Assembly (NCBI GenBank): GCA_910574915.1
Contig: CAJTCR010000048.1
Span: forward strand, 1-41,086
Source: Eubacteriaceae bacterium
Lineage (GTDB): Bacteria; Bacillota; Clostridia; Lachnospirales; Lachnospiraceae
Length of the DNA: 41,086 bases
Reading direction: 5' to 3'
The translations under genes and the position numbers were made by a program. The notes under the pieces are model-generated. The model made no database searches. It had not been told where the DNA came from and worked only from the letters and a program-made list of their open reading frames with translations. Positions 1-8,785 of this stretch are shown here, piece after piece. The first letter of the stretch is position 1; each line of letters opens with the position of its first letter.

Positions 1-500
<500 letters not shown>

Positions 501-672
501 AATGTTTGCCCGGTCAAAAATCAAGCTTGGCTAATTTAACCAATTCTTCACTGTTTTTAAAGAAGTTTTTACTCAAATTCTTTTCTGAATCTTTCAAGGT
601 TATTTCACTGTTCAGTTATCAATGTTCAAAATATTGTATTGCTTGTCTGTAGTGCTTGCTGAAAGCTTTGTT

Positions 673-701
673 ATTATAGCAGTTCTTTTTTTGTTTGTCA
701 A
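673..701 (-). promoter_or_regulatory. rrn promoter, gene-proximal
   Basis: On the complement a perfect TTGACA (696-701) is followed after 17 nt by a perfect TATAAT (673-678). Transcription would start near 666, giving a leader of about 165 nt before the 16S gene. The strength fits an rRNA operon. Confidence 0.9.
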
Positions 702-784
702 CAACTTTTTTACTTTTTTCAAAGTTTTTTATTTCAAAACTTTTACTTTATCTTGTAATCTCATTTGCCGACTCGAACTTTTGT

Positions 785-813
785 ATCTTACCATTCTTTG
801 CAATTTTTGTCAA
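785..813 (-). promoter_or_regulatory. rrn promoter, second
   Basis: Complement shows TTGACA (808-813), 17-nt spacer, TAAGAT (785-790). Same orientation as the gene-proximal promoter, one of a series of four reading into the 16S gene. Confidence 0.7.
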
Positions 814-873
814 CTACTTTTTTTACTTTTTTATTTTTCAAAGTTTGTTGTGCTGACTTTTTGCAACTGCTAT

Positions 874-902
874 AGACTAGCATGTTTTGCATTCTTTGTC
901 AA
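874..902 (-). promoter_or_regulatory. possible rrn promoter, third (weak -10)
   Basis: Complement shows a perfect TTGACA (897-902), but at 17-nt spacing the -10 is only TAGTCT. It is counted because it falls in the regular series of TTGACA boxes; it may be weak or decayed. Confidence 0.4.
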
Positions 903-977
903 GAGCTTTTTTTGTTTTTTTCTAACTCTTTTCTAAGCTGCTTTCCAAATCTGCCTGCCACCCTTGCGGCGAATGTT

Positions 978-1006
978 ATATTAGCATAGATATCTTTACG
1001 TGTCAA
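978..1006 (-). promoter_or_regulatory. rrn promoter, distal
   Basis: Complement shows TTGACA (1001-1006), 17-nt spacer, TAATAT (978-983). It lies just after the end of tadA and is the most upstream of the tandem rrn promoters. Confidence 0.75.
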
Positions 1007-1033
1007 CCATATTTTTACTTTTTTTTAAATTTT

Positions 1034-1513
1034 TTAATTTTCTTTCTTTTTCCGGCGAAGCTCTGCGAAAAATTCACGCAGCATCGCGGCACATTCTTCT
1101 TCTAAGATTCCACATTCCAATTCAACCTGATGATTAAATTTAGGCACCTGCAATAGATTCAGTACAGAACCTGCGCAGCCTGCTTTTGGATTCATCGCAC
1201 CGATTACAACTTTTTTCATTCTTGACTGGACGATTGCGCCGGCACACATCTGGCACGGCTCCAAGGTAACATACATTGTACACTCCTCCAACCGCCAGTC
1301 TCCTGTTTTTTTGCTTGCTTTGCGGATCGCTGTCAGTTCTGCATGTGCCAGTGTATTTTTATCGATGTTTCTTCTATTGTATCCACGCGCTATAATTTTA
1401 TCCTCTTTTACAATCACACACCCTATTGGAACCTCATCGATTAAATAAGCTTTCTGTGCCTCTTTTAAAGCTGCTTTCATAAACTTTTCCTGTAATGAGA
1501 TTTTTCCCCGCAT
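1034..1513 (-). CDS. tadA: tRNA-specific adenosine deaminase TadA
   Basis: A 159-aa cytidine-deaminase-fold enzyme that converts the wobble adenosine of tRNA-Arg(ACG) to inosine in the cytoplasm. The zinc site is complete: HAE at residues 57-59 (proton-shuttling Glu59) and PCQMC at 86-90. The EVPIGCVIV strand and the GAMNPKAGCAGS loop are typical of TadA rather than of cytidine or guanine deaminases. Length is normal for the family. The start is supported by CAGGAG nine bases upstream. It is transcribed leftward toward the rRNA operon and is divergent from the acetyltransferase gene. Confidence 0.96.
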   Translation of the reverse strand: MRGKISLQEKFMKAALKEAQKAYLIDEVPIGCVIVKEDKIIARGYNRRNIDKNTLAHAELTAIRKASKKTGDWRLEECTMYVTLEPCQMCAGAIVQSRMKKVVIGAMNPKAGCAGSVLNLLQVPKFNHQVELECGILEEECAAMLREFFAELRRKKKEN

Positions 1514-1561
1514 CGTTATGCACTCCTGTCTGTTTCATTTTCCAACTTGATTATTTTTTTT

Positions 1562-1591
1562 ATTATACTATACTAAAACTTGATTTCGCAA
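1562..1591 (-). promoter_or_regulatory. probable tadA promoter
   Basis: On the complement TTGCGA (1586-1591) and TATAAT (1562-1567) are separated by 18 nt, about 50 bases upstream of the tadA start codon. The -10 is perfect; the -35 is weak. Confidence 0.5.
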
Positions 1592-1636
1592 TGATGCATT
1601 GACAGAAACATATTACTGATGAGGAGAAAACACCTT

Positions 1637-2182
1637 ATGAAATTCTCATATGAAACGAATCGGTTACTTCTTAAGATTCTGGACGGTTCCAATGCAAATG
1701 ATGTTTTGCGATTTTATTTGACAAACCGGGAACCGTTCGAACAGTGCGAAGCATTACGCCCTGAAAACTTCTATACAGAAGATTATCAGCGCCGTGTTTT
1801 GAACCACGAATTTAACATGTGCATTAAAAAAGCAGGCATTCGCTTTTGGATCTACAAAAAAACAGACCCTTTACACGTTATTGGTACAGTCTGTTTTCGT
1901 AATATTATGCGTCATGTCTATCAAAGCTGCGAAATCGGCTACAAGCTGGATGAGCTGTCCTGGCATCAGGGCTATGCTTCTGAGGCAGTGGAAAAATGCA
2001 TTGATATCGCCTTTTATGAACTGAATCTGCATCGGATCTGTGCGCATATTATGCCTGGCAATCTGGCTTCCATCCGGCTTGCGGAACGTATCGGGTTTGA
2101 ACGTGAGGGTGTTGCCCGCAAAAGCGCTATGGTACGCGGTGTCTGGGAAGACCACGTTGTTTACAGTATTCTGCACCCATAA
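1637..2182 (+). CDS. GNAT N-acetyltransferase, RimJ/RimL-like
   Basis: A 181-aa single-domain acetyltransferase of the RimJ/RimL group, which use acetyl-CoA to acetylate protein N-termini, antibiotics or small molecules; the substrate here is unknown. Diagnostic segments are the N-terminal TNRLLLK strand, EIGYKLDELSWHQGYASEAV (acetyl-CoA binding motif A), and the C-terminal NLASIRLAERIGFEREG, near-universal in this group. I start at 1637 rather than 1619 because GAGGAG at 1621-1626 is correctly spaced for it. The gene stands alone and converges on the repeat-protein gene. Confidence 0.88.
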   Translation: MKFSYETNRLLLKILDGSNANDVLRFYLTNREPFEQCEALRPENFYTEDYQRRVLNHEFNMCIKKAGIRFWIYKKTDPLHVIGTVCFRNIMRHVYQSCEIGYKLDELSWHQGYASEAVEKCIDIAFYELNLHRICAHIMPGNLASIRLAERIGFEREGVARKSAMVRGVWEDHVVYSILHP

Positions 2183-2215
2183 CTGGGTGCAATTTTACAA
2201 TGGCAAATTGCACCC
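2172..2215. terminator. Three-armed inverted repeat between convergent genes
   Basis: GGGTGCAATTT (2185-2195) and AAATTGCACCC (2205-2215) form a perfect 11-bp stem with a 9-nt loop. A third arm, TGCACCCA (2172-2179), can instead pair with TGGGTGCA (2184-2191), so two hairpins exclude each other. It sits between two convergent stop codons and probably ends transcription, but the U-run that defines an intrinsic terminator is missing on both strands. Confidence 0.55.
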
Positions 2216-2232
2216 AAAAAATATGCTCATGT

Positions 2233-4404
2233 TCAAACAGCCTCCAACGTACGGTACCAATATCCTGGCTGTTCTCCCTGCTCATTTTTTTGCTTTTGCG
2301 GAAGAAAATCCGGGAATCCAAATATGGACGCCATCACATGCTCTTGATTTTGATAGATCCCCGGCACGCCAATAAACCAGTGCTGCCCAATCCTTCCAAA
2401 CACAAGATAGCGGTAATTAAAAAATCCATGCAGTAAAAAACTGTTATTAATCATACTCCAATATTTTTCTGGTAAAAGGCGTACATCTTTGATCTCAATT
2501 CGAACACAAAGCACCTGATATTCGTCCTTAAACTGATTCATCACCGGATATGTACGAAGCATATACCGCCAATTCTGACTCCATGCATCCTGCACCTGCG
2601 GCTTTATTTCCGCAGTCCGAACATCCGAAATCCGTTCTGGATCCGTCTCATATACATTTTTTTCGCCTGTATCCTGCGCTATCTGCCCCGGCACTTGGCT
2701 ATCCTGTCTGTTCTGCCTTATCGCTTCTTCCTCTTGCATTTCCATTGTATCCTGGAGCAGCATTTTTTCTCTTTGTAAATCCTGCGTATTCTGAAATACC
2801 ATTGCTTCGTTTGGCTGATTCTGCCTGGTCTTGGATGTTGTTTTTTTGTTCGGCAGATCTTTGGCATCCTGGGAATTTGCTTTACTGCTTTCCGTATCTG
2901 TGCTGCCTGGAAGCGGTGTTGGGTCGTTTTGTAAATTTGGGCTGCCTTGGGACATCGTTTGGTCGTTTGGATGGTTCTGGCTGATCTGGGACATCGCTGC
3001 TTCATCTGGATGGTTCGGCCTGACCTGGGACATCGTTTGGTCATTCGGCATATTCGATCTGATCTGGGACATCGTTTGGTCATTGCGCATATTCGGTCTG
3101 CCCTGAGGCATGGTTGGCTCGTTGCGTATACCTGATCTGTCTTGAGGTATGGTTGGCTCATTGCGCATACTTGGTCTGTCTTGAGGTATGGCTGATTCAT
3201 TGTGCATACTTGATCTGTCTCGAGGTATGGTTGATTCATTGTACACACTTGGTCTGTGTCGAGGTATGGTTTGTTCATTTGCCAGATTTGATCTGCCTGG
3301 GTGCATGGTTTCTTCATTTGGCTGATTCGCTCTCCCCAGATGCATAGTTTGTTCGTTTGGCTGATTTGGTCTCCCCGAATGCATGGTTTGTTCGTTTGGC
3401 TGATTTGATTTCTCCGGGTGCACAGTTTGTTCGTTTGGCTGATTTGGTCTCCCTGGAAGCATGGTTTTTCCATTTTGCTGGTTTTGTCTGCCGCCTGGGA
3501 ACAGCATTTTCTCGTTTGGCTGGTTCGGTCTGCCGCCTGGGAGCATTGTCCTTTTGTTGTACATATTTCGTCTGACCTGGGACATCGCTGGTTGGTTTTG
3601 CCAGTTCGATCCGCCATACAGCATCGTTTGTTCATTTGGATGGTTTTGTCTGCCTTGCGGCATCGTTTTTCCATTCTGCAAATTTTGTCTGCTTTGGAGT
3701 GTTGCTGGTTCATTTGGATGGTTTGGTCTGCCTGGAGACATTGACTTTGCGTTGTGCATATTCTGTCTGCCCGGAAACATCCTGTCTTCCTTTGAAAGAT
3801 CCTGCCTGTCTTGTGACATCGCTTGTTTAGCCTGTTTCTCAGATGTATCTTGCGAAATTGTGTTTTCTTTTTGCAGATTTTGCGCGTCCTGTGAAATTGT
3901 GTTTTCTATTGGTATATTCTGTGTTTTCTTCACGGACATGGCTTCTCTTTCTCCAGATTGCGTATTTTTTACAGATGCTGTTTTTTCCTGTGTTTCCTCT
4001 TTGTTTTCTGGTGGTTTTACTTCTCCCAAATCCTCAAAACGGGCTGTGTTTACGGGCTGCTCATCCCATTGGCTTAAAAAAGCCGGCTGTCCGTCGATGA
4101 AAACTAGGATTCCGTTCATCTGCATAATGTTCCACGGTGTCTGTCCAATATTTTCTTCTGCCTGTTCATATCTAAATTCTGCCTGGTTATTTCGGAAAGT
4201 CAAAGTTCCGATAGAAATTCCCTGTATATTTTCTCCCTTTCTGATAAATAAATAAACCGTACCTGTTTTACCGGCATATCCGTTTTCTTTTAAATGGATA
4301 TCCACTCGATTGCGCCCTGTGCGAAGCTCCATCCGGGCAAAACCGGCGTTATGTATTTTCTGGTTGTTATAAATGGAATATAGATAACTAACAAAACGTT
4401 TCAT
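2233..4404 (-). CDS. Large tandem-repeat protein with unique N- and C-terminal domains
   Basis: A 723-aa protein in three parts. Residues 1-136 form a unique beta-rich domain (starts MKRFVSYLYSIYNN; has a VYLFIRKGENIQG strand). Residues 137-580 are 34 consecutive units of 13 aa (two of 14 aa) rich in Asn, Gln, Pro, Arg and Met, for example NQPNEQTMHSGRP. Residues 581-723 form a second unique, aromatic-rich domain (NWRYML, WFIGVPGIYQNQ). There is no signal peptide or membrane segment, so it is likely cytoplasmic or acts through an unknown route. The ends resemble uncharacterised Lachnospiraceae proteins I cannot name with confidence; no function is assigned. The repeat keeps other frames open on both strands, giving long spurious reading frames over 2718-4255. 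Confidence 0.85.
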   Translation of the reverse strand: MKRFVSYLYSIYNNQKIHNAGFARMELRTGRNRVDIHLKENGYAGKTGTVYLFIRKGENIQGISIGTLTFRNNQAEFRYEQAEENIGQTPWNIMQMNGILVFIDGQPAFLSQWDEQPVNTARFEDLGEVKPPENKEETQEKTASVKNTQSGEREAMSVKKTQNIPIENTISQDAQNLQKENTISQDTSEKQAKQAMSQDRQDLSKEDRMFPGRQNMHNAKSMSPGRPNHPNEPATLQSRQNLQNGKTMPQGRQNHPNEQTMLYGGSNWQNQPAMSQVRRNMYNKRTMLPGGRPNQPNEKMLFPGGRQNQQNGKTMLPGRPNQPNEQTVHPEKSNQPNEQTMHSGRPNQPNEQTMHLGRANQPNEETMHPGRSNLANEQTIPRHRPSVYNESTIPRDRSSMHNESAIPQDRPSMRNEPTIPQDRSGIRNEPTMPQGRPNMRNDQTMSQIRSNMPNDQTMSQVRPNHPDEAAMSQISQNHPNDQTMSQGSPNLQNDPTPLPGSTDTESSKANSQDAKDLPNKKTTSKTRQNQPNEAMVFQNTQDLQREKMLLQDTMEMQEEEAIRQNRQDSQVPGQIAQDTGEKNVYETDPERISDVRTAEIKPQVQDAWSQNWRYMLRTYPVMNQFKDEYQVLCVRIEIKDVRLLPEKYWSMINNSFLLHGFFNYRYLVFGRIGQHWFIGVPGIYQNQEHVMASIFGFPDFLPQKQKNEQGEQPGYWYRTLEAV
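2665..3996 (-). repeat. 34 x 39-bp coding tandem repeat
   Basis: Encodes residues 137-580 of the large repeat protein. Units of 39 bp (13 aa) run in register with only two 42-bp units. Central units (around 3050-3720) are most alike, of the form N-x-x-N-E/D-x-T-M-x-x-G-R-P, whereas both edges are strongly diverged. That pattern fits expansion by unequal exchange from the centre. Confidence 0.9.
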
Positions 4405-4527
4405 ACACCTGGTTGCACTCCAAGCCTGTCATTTTATTAAAATATATGCAGCAATCCATTTCTCATGCTATCATTTTTGCAGTATTTGGAATGGATGATT
4501 TTCCCATATGTTTTTTTGCAGTATTTA

Positions 4528-4555
4528 TTGACATTTTTCTAATTCCCTATATAAT
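4528..4555 (+). promoter_or_regulatory. perR promoter
   Basis: TTGACA (4528-4533), 16-nt spacer, TATAAT (4550-4555), just upstream of perR. Three bases separate the -10 from the PerR box, so the operator covers the transcription start. Confidence 0.8.
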
Positions 4556-4557
4556 AT

Positions 4558-4572
4558 TAGTAATCATTACTA
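4558..4572. promoter_or_regulatory. PerR box (perfect 7-1-7 palindrome)
   Basis: TAGTAATCATTACTA is a perfect 7-1-7 inverted repeat, the architecture of Fur-family operators, and is close to the known Per box TTATAATnATTATAA. Its position over the start of transcription predicts repression of perR by its own product, relieved by peroxide. Confidence 0.8.
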
Positions 4573-4591
4573 TATTTGAAAGGACAAAAAA

Positions 4592-4981
4592 ATGAAGTAC
4601 AGCAAACAGCGAGAAAGTATATTGAAATATCTACGCTCAACAAAATGTCATCCTACTGCTGAAACGGTGTACCAAAATATTCTGTCTGAAAACCCGAACA
4701 TCAGTCTTGGTACGGTCTACCGCAACCTGACATTATTGACAGAGCTTGGTGAAATTTCCAAAATCACCGACTTTGAAGGCCCTGACCGCTTTGACGGAAA
4801 CAATGCCCCGCACTACCATTTCGTATGCAGAGAATGCGGTGCAGTACTTGATTTAGAGATGGATTCGCTCTCACATATCAATCTGCTTGCCGCACATAAT
4901 TTTAATGGAACGATTGAAGGTCATACCGCACATTTTTACGGAAAGTGCCCTCACTGCGCATCTCATAATTTGGAATCATAA
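4592..4981 (+). CDS. perR: Fur-family peroxide-responsive repressor PerR
   Basis: A 129-aa Fur-family metalloregulator. The N-terminal winged helix contains SLGTVYRNLTLL (DNA recognition). The regulatory metal site matches PerR: His20, Asp68, His74, His76 and Asp87; the Asp rather than Glu at the last position favours peroxide sensing over iron sensing. The structural zinc site is complete (Cys79, Cys82, Cys119, Cys122). In PerR proteins peroxide oxidises the iron-bound histidines and releases DNA. Promoter and operator lie immediately upstream, and a reverse rubrerythrin, a classical PerR target in clostridia, follows. Confidence 0.93.
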   Translation: MKYSKQRESILKYLRSTKCHPTAETVYQNILSENPNISLGTVYRNLTLLTELGEISKITDFEGPDRFDGNNAPHYHFVCRECGAVLDLEMDSLSHINLLAAHNFNGTIEGHTAHFYGKCPHCASHNLES

Positions 4982-5007
4982 AAACAGGAATTATTTCTAT
5001 TTTTATA

Positions 5008-5036
5008 TTGACACTCTTCAAAATATATGTTATAAA
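5008..5036 (+). promoter_or_regulatory. Rubrerythrin promoter
   Basis: TTGACA (5008-5013), 17-nt spacer, TATAAA (5031-5036). A degenerate, poorly symmetrical Per-box-like stretch starts at the -10 (TTATAAAGTTATCAA); I cannot call it an operator with confidence. The gene thus has its own promoter in addition to possible read-through from perR. Confidence 0.75.
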
Positions 5037-5122
5037 GTTATCAACAGATATGCGGCTGCACAAAACAATTTTTCAGCCGCGATATTGAACAATATTATTC
5101 AAAAAGAAAAGGAGAATAAAAA

Positions 5123-5665
5123 ATGGCTAAATTTGTATGTCAGGTATGTGGTTATGTTCATGAAGGAGATTCTGCACCAGCTCAGTGCCCACAGTGTAAA
5201 GCACCTGCTGAGAAGTTTACAAAACAGGAAGGAGAAACAACCTGGGCTGCTGAACACGTTGTAGGTGTTGCAAAGGGCGTTTCTGAAGACATCTTAAACG
5301 ACTTAAGAGCAAATTTCAACGGCGAATGTACAGAAGTAGGCATGTATCTGGCTATGGCAAGGGTTGCTCACAGAGAAGGTTATCCTGAAATCGGCTTATA
5401 CTGGGAAAAAGCTGCTTTCGAAGAAGCTGAACATGCTGCTAAGTTTGCTGAATTACTTGGCGAAGTTGTTACAGACAGCACAAAGAAGAATCTTGAGATG
5501 CGTGTAGAAGCTGAAAACGGCGCTACGGCTGGTAAGTTTGACCTTGCAAAACGTGCAAAAGCTGCGAACTTGGATGCAATTCATGATACTGTTCATGAAA
5601 TGGCTCGTGACGAGGCTAGACATGGAAAGGCATTTGCAGGTCTGTTAAAGAGATATTTTGGCTAG
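5123..5665 (+). CDS. Reverse rubrerythrin (NADH-dependent peroxidase component)
   Basis: A 180-aa protein with an N-terminal rubredoxin-like iron centre (CxxC at 6-9, CPQC at 22-25) followed by a ferritin-like diiron domain. This reversed domain order defines reverse rubrerythrins, which reduce hydrogen peroxide, and with partners oxygen, in anaerobes. Carboxylate and histidine ligands are visible in two helices (EEAEH around 100-104 and EARH around 164-167). AAGGAG precedes the start. A hairpin terminator follows. Position behind perR argues that it is part of the PerR oxidative-stress regulon. Confidence 0.94.
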   Translation: MAKFVCQVCGYVHEGDSAPAQCPQCKAPAEKFTKQEGETTWAAEHVVGVAKGVSEDILNDLRANFNGECTEVGMYLAMARVAHREGYPEIGLYWEKAAFEEAEHAAKFAELLGEVVTDSTKKNLEMRVEAENGATAGKFDLAKRAKAANLDAIHDTVHEMARDEARHGKAFAGLLKRYFG

Positions 5666-5690
5666 AATTTATAAGGCTTTTTAATTGGAA

Positions 5691-5724
5691 AGAGGATGGA
5701 CAGGCAGTGTCTGTCCTCTTTTTT
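5691..5724 (+). terminator. Intrinsic terminator after rubrerythrin
   Basis: AGAGGA(TGG)ACAG pairs with CTGTCCTCT, a 10-bp stem with a 3-nt bulge, followed directly by a run of six T. Confidence 0.85.
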
Positions 5725-6073
5725 AGTGGAAGCAAAGTGTACTTTCTACAATGTTTCTTTTCCTAATATAGTGTCCTTTCTGCAAAGCGTACTTTTTCTT
5801 TATTCAACCTCCGAAAATCTGTACGTCTGGATTTGTAGAAGTGCTTGCCTCATAAGAATCAAGTCCGCTCGGCCATTTTCTCTATTTACTGTTTGGGTTC
5901 TACATAAATGCTGGATTGCTTTGCCAATATCTGATATACTGGATAAAAAGAGGACATAACCCATTGCATATGTATAGCAGGTATCAGACAGGAAGCCAGC
6001 AGGCATTTTATGTGCAGATGCCAGAAATTTTAGGTGCCAGCTGTATATTTTATATTTCAGGGAGGGGCGCACC
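5725..6073. other. Intergenic region, no gene recognised
   Basis: About 350 bp between the rubrerythrin terminator and the AraC regulator. A leftward open frame of 91 codons exists (5800-6075) but has no family resemblance and no suitable ribosome binding site. The region should hold the promoter of the AraC-type regulator; no convincing -35/-10 pair was found. Confidence 0.5.
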
Positions 6074-7282
6074 ATGAATCTTGTGTATATATGTAATCAG
6101 ATGGTAAGAATGCTGCATTGCTATATTTGCTGTATTCATGCAGATGGAAAAATTGGAACATCTTTTGGTGACAAAGCAGATACCATGAATCCGGTGATAA
6201 GGGATGCAGGTTTTAGAAAGCAGATTTTTGACAGGGAAATCAAGGACTACCCGGTTTTATTTTGTGAACATACATTGATTTACTATGCAGTTTTTTCGGA
6301 TGGAGCAGATAAAATTGTGGCAGGTCCTGTAAGTATTGAAAAGCCAAGCCGGGAACTGAATAACTACGTGGTACAAAAGCATGGTATCAGTCAAAAGGCG
6401 GGGTTTCAGCTAGCATATTGTGAGATGAAGGTTTTTGGTTCAGCCGTTTTAATGTTTCATCATTTTTTAACGGGTGAAGAAATGTCTCTGGACGATTTAT
6501 GGCGCAAAAATGAATTAAAGGAAGACGATGTCAAAAATGCCATGAAGAGCATTTCAACTGTTATTTTCGAGCGTCAGGAGTGGGGGATACCGCATAATCC
6601 ATATGACCAGGAAATCAGGGAGCTGGACAGTATTAGAAACGGCGATCTTGAGAAACTCTCGAAGAGCCTGAAAGAAACGTACAGAGGAGAGGTCGGTCAG
6701 CTTTCCAAAAATCAGATACGCCAGGCAAAAAATATTGCAGTTTGTGTAATTACGCTGGCATCACGGGCGGCCATAGAAGGAGGGATGCTTCCTGAGGAGG
6801 CATTTTCCATGGTAGACGGGTATATTCTGCAGATAGAAGAAATGGACAGCCCGGTAAAGATTGACGCAATGATGCGGCAGGCGGAATTTGATTATGCGGC
6901 AAAGGTTGCAAAGCTTCAAAAAAACAGGCAGAAAAATGAACTGATTGAGCGTGCTAAGAATTATATTTTCCAGAATCTGCATGATGAGATTGTGATTGGC
7001 AGCATTGCCGGTCAGATTGGAGTGAATGCCAGTTATTTGTCAAATTTGTTTCATAAGACGGAAGGGGTTACGATTCAGCAGTATATACGCCATGAAAAAA
7101 TACGCCTCGCAGAAAATATGCTCCGCTATTCAGAATATGATGTAAAAGAAATCGCAAATTATCTGTCTTTTTGTTCACAAAGCTATTTTGGACAGGCATT
7201 CAGGGAGCAGACCGGAATGAGTCCTTTAAAATACAGAAAAAAATATGGGACATTTCAAATAGAAAACAACAAAAATAAATGA
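6074..7282 (+). CDS. AraC-family transcriptional regulator of galactoside locus
   Basis: A 402-aa regulator. Residues 1-280 are a variable sensor region without membrane segments. Residues about 295-395 carry the two helix-turn-helix motifs of AraC proteins (IGSIAGQIGVNASYLSNLF; VKEIANYLSFCSQSYFGQAF, ending GMSPLKYRKK). GGGAGGGG is well placed before the ATG. It lies directly upstream of and co-oriented with a sugar symporter and a beta-galactosidase, so it most likely activates them in response to a galactoside; the inducer is inferred. Confidence 0.9.
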   Translation: MNLVYICNQMVRMLHCYICCIHADGKIGTSFGDKADTMNPVIRDAGFRKQIFDREIKDYPVLFCEHTLIYYAVFSDGADKIVAGPVSIEKPSRELNNYVVQKHGISQKAGFQLAYCEMKVFGSAVLMFHHFLTGEEMSLDDLWRKNELKEDDVKNAMKSISTVIFERQEWGIPHNPYDQEIRELDSIRNGDLEKLSKSLKETYRGEVGQLSKNQIRQAKNIAVCVITLASRAAIEGGMLPEEAFSMVDGYILQIEEMDSPVKIDAMMRQAEFDYAAKVAKLQKNRQKNELIERAKNYIFQNLHDEIVIGSIAGQIGVNASYLSNLFHKTEGVTIQQYIRHEKIRLAENMLRYSEYDVKEIANYLSFCSQSYFGQAFREQTGMSPLKYRKKYGTFQIENNKNK

Positions 7283-7366
7283 CAATATACAAAAATGAAT
7301 GATATATATTTTGGAACATCTTTGGTAATTTTATTATCATAAATAAGAAAGCAGGAGGATGAAAAG

Positions 7367-8755
7367 ATGTTCCAAAAATTTACAAATGAAAATGCGTCTC
7401 CAAAAGTGACATTTGGAGAACGCGTAGCTTATGGATTTGGAGATTTTTCCAGTAACATTTTGTACTCTGCCATGGGCGTTTATCTGATGCTCTATTACAC
7501 TGATGTAGTAGGAGTCAATGCGATAGCGGTCGGATTGATTATGACGGCTTCTAAGGTGTTTGACGGTGTCAGCGACCTTATTATGGGGGTCATTATTGAC
7601 CGGACCAAATCACGGTACGGAAAAGCCAGGGTCTGGATTTTAAGGCTTGTAATTCCGTATGCAATCGGTAATATACTGCTGTTTGCGGTGCCGGTCGGAT
7701 GGGGTGTGACGGCAAAGCTGGTTTACATATTTTTCAGCTATAACCTTGCATTTACAGTATTGTTTACAGCAATTAACCTGCCATATGCAACATTGACGGC
7801 TTTGATGACACAAGATCAGTATGAACGGTCTGTACTTGCCATTTTTCGTATGGTTCTGGCTACTTCTGGTACTTTATTTATTAAGACATGTACCATGCCG
7901 GTTGTCCGGTTCTTTGGCGGAGAGGCAAATCCAAGGGCATGGACGCTTACATTTGTTGTATTCGGAGCCCTTGAAATTATAACTTTTATGATTACATTTC
8001 TATTTACAAGAGAACGTGTGCAGGCAACGGAAACGAAAAAGGATTCTGTACCCGTTTCTCAGGGATTCAAAGCGCTGCTGAAAAATAAATACTGGTTTAT
8101 TGCTACCATCAACCTTATTTTAATATTCGTTGTGCAGGGTGTGAGCAATTCTGCGGAAGCTTATTATACAAAGCAGGTGCTTGGCAACAGTGACCTGGTT
8201 GGAACATTCGGCGTGGCATTTCAGTTAACCCAGATTATATGTATGGTTACATTTATTGCACCGCTTGTTAAGAAATTTGGAAAACGCAATGTTCTGCTTG
8301 CAGGGGCCGTCGTTATGACGATCGGCTATGCGATTATGGGCATTGGAGCAAAATCCATGCAGCTTCTGATTGCAGGCTGTGTACTTCGAGGGATTGGAAA
8401 TGCGGGCGTATCAGCATGTCAGTTTGCTATGGTAACAGATACGATTGAATATGGTGAGTGGAAAACCGGCATCCGCACGGAAGGGCTGGTGAATAGTGCG
8501 GCAAGCTTCGGACAGAAAATAGGCAATGGACTCAGTGTGCTGATTCTAAGCATTATACTTAACATTGGAGGGTATGTTGGCACCGCGGCAACACAGACTG
8601 CCGGCGCAATTATGTCCATTAAGGCAGCTTATATATACGTGCCGATTCTGTTGACTGCGGTGCAGTTTGTAATTCTCTTGTTTTATAAGCTGGATAAGGA
8701 ATATCCTGCAATTTTGGCTGATTTACAGAAACGTCGCATTAGAGAAATGGTATAG
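7367..8755 (+). CDS. GPH-family (MelB-like) sugar:cation symporter
   Basis: A 462-aa membrane transporter with about 12 hydrophobic segments. It belongs to the glycoside-pentoside-hexuronide:cation symporter family: N-terminal GERVAYGFGDFSSNILY, DGVSDLIMGVIIDRTKSRYGKAR in loop 2-3, and DTIEYGEWKTGIRTEG in the second half. MelB-type transporters couple Na+ or H+ to uptake of galactosides. AGGAGG precedes the start. The beta-galactosidase gene follows after 30 bp, indicating an operon for uptake and hydrolysis. Confidence 0.93.
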   Translation: MFQKFTNENASPKVTFGERVAYGFGDFSSNILYSAMGVYLMLYYTDVVGVNAIAVGLIMTASKVFDGVSDLIMGVIIDRTKSRYGKARVWILRLVIPYAIGNILLFAVPVGWGVTAKLVYIFFSYNLAFTVLFTAINLPYATLTALMTQDQYERSVLAIFRMVLATSGTLFIKTCTMPVVRFFGGEANPRAWTLTFVVFGALEIITFMITFLFTRERVQATETKKDSVPVSQGFKALLKNKYWFIATINLILIFVVQGVSNSAEAYYTKQVLGNSDLVGTFGVAFQLTQIICMVTFIAPLVKKFGKRNVLLAGAVVMTIGYAIMGIGAKSMQLLIAGCVLRGIGNAGVSACQFAMVTDTIEYGEWKTGIRTEGLVNSAASFGQKIGNGLSVLILSIILNIGGYVGTAATQTAGAIMSIKAAYIYVPILLTAVQFVILLFYKLDKEYPAILADLQKRRIREMV

Positions 8756-8785
8756 TTTTATATAGAAAGCGGGAGGATTCTATTT

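Noticed and set aside
2718..3713. A 331-codon leftward frame rich in Cys, Arg and Lys (MNQQHSKADKICRMEKR...)
   Set aside because: It is another frame of the 39-bp coding repeat; it stays open because a 39-bp unit is a multiple of three. No ribosome binding site, and its start and end follow the repeat edges.
3461..4255. Long rightward hydrophobic frames opposite the repeat protein
   Set aside because: Antisense of the same repeat. Composition (Phe, Cys, Leu) is what the complement of Asn/Gln/Pro codons gives; several such frames overlap one another.
5800..6075. 91-codon leftward frame between rubrerythrin and the AraC gene
   Set aside because: No recognised family, no ribosome binding site, and it starts within the regulator's own start region.
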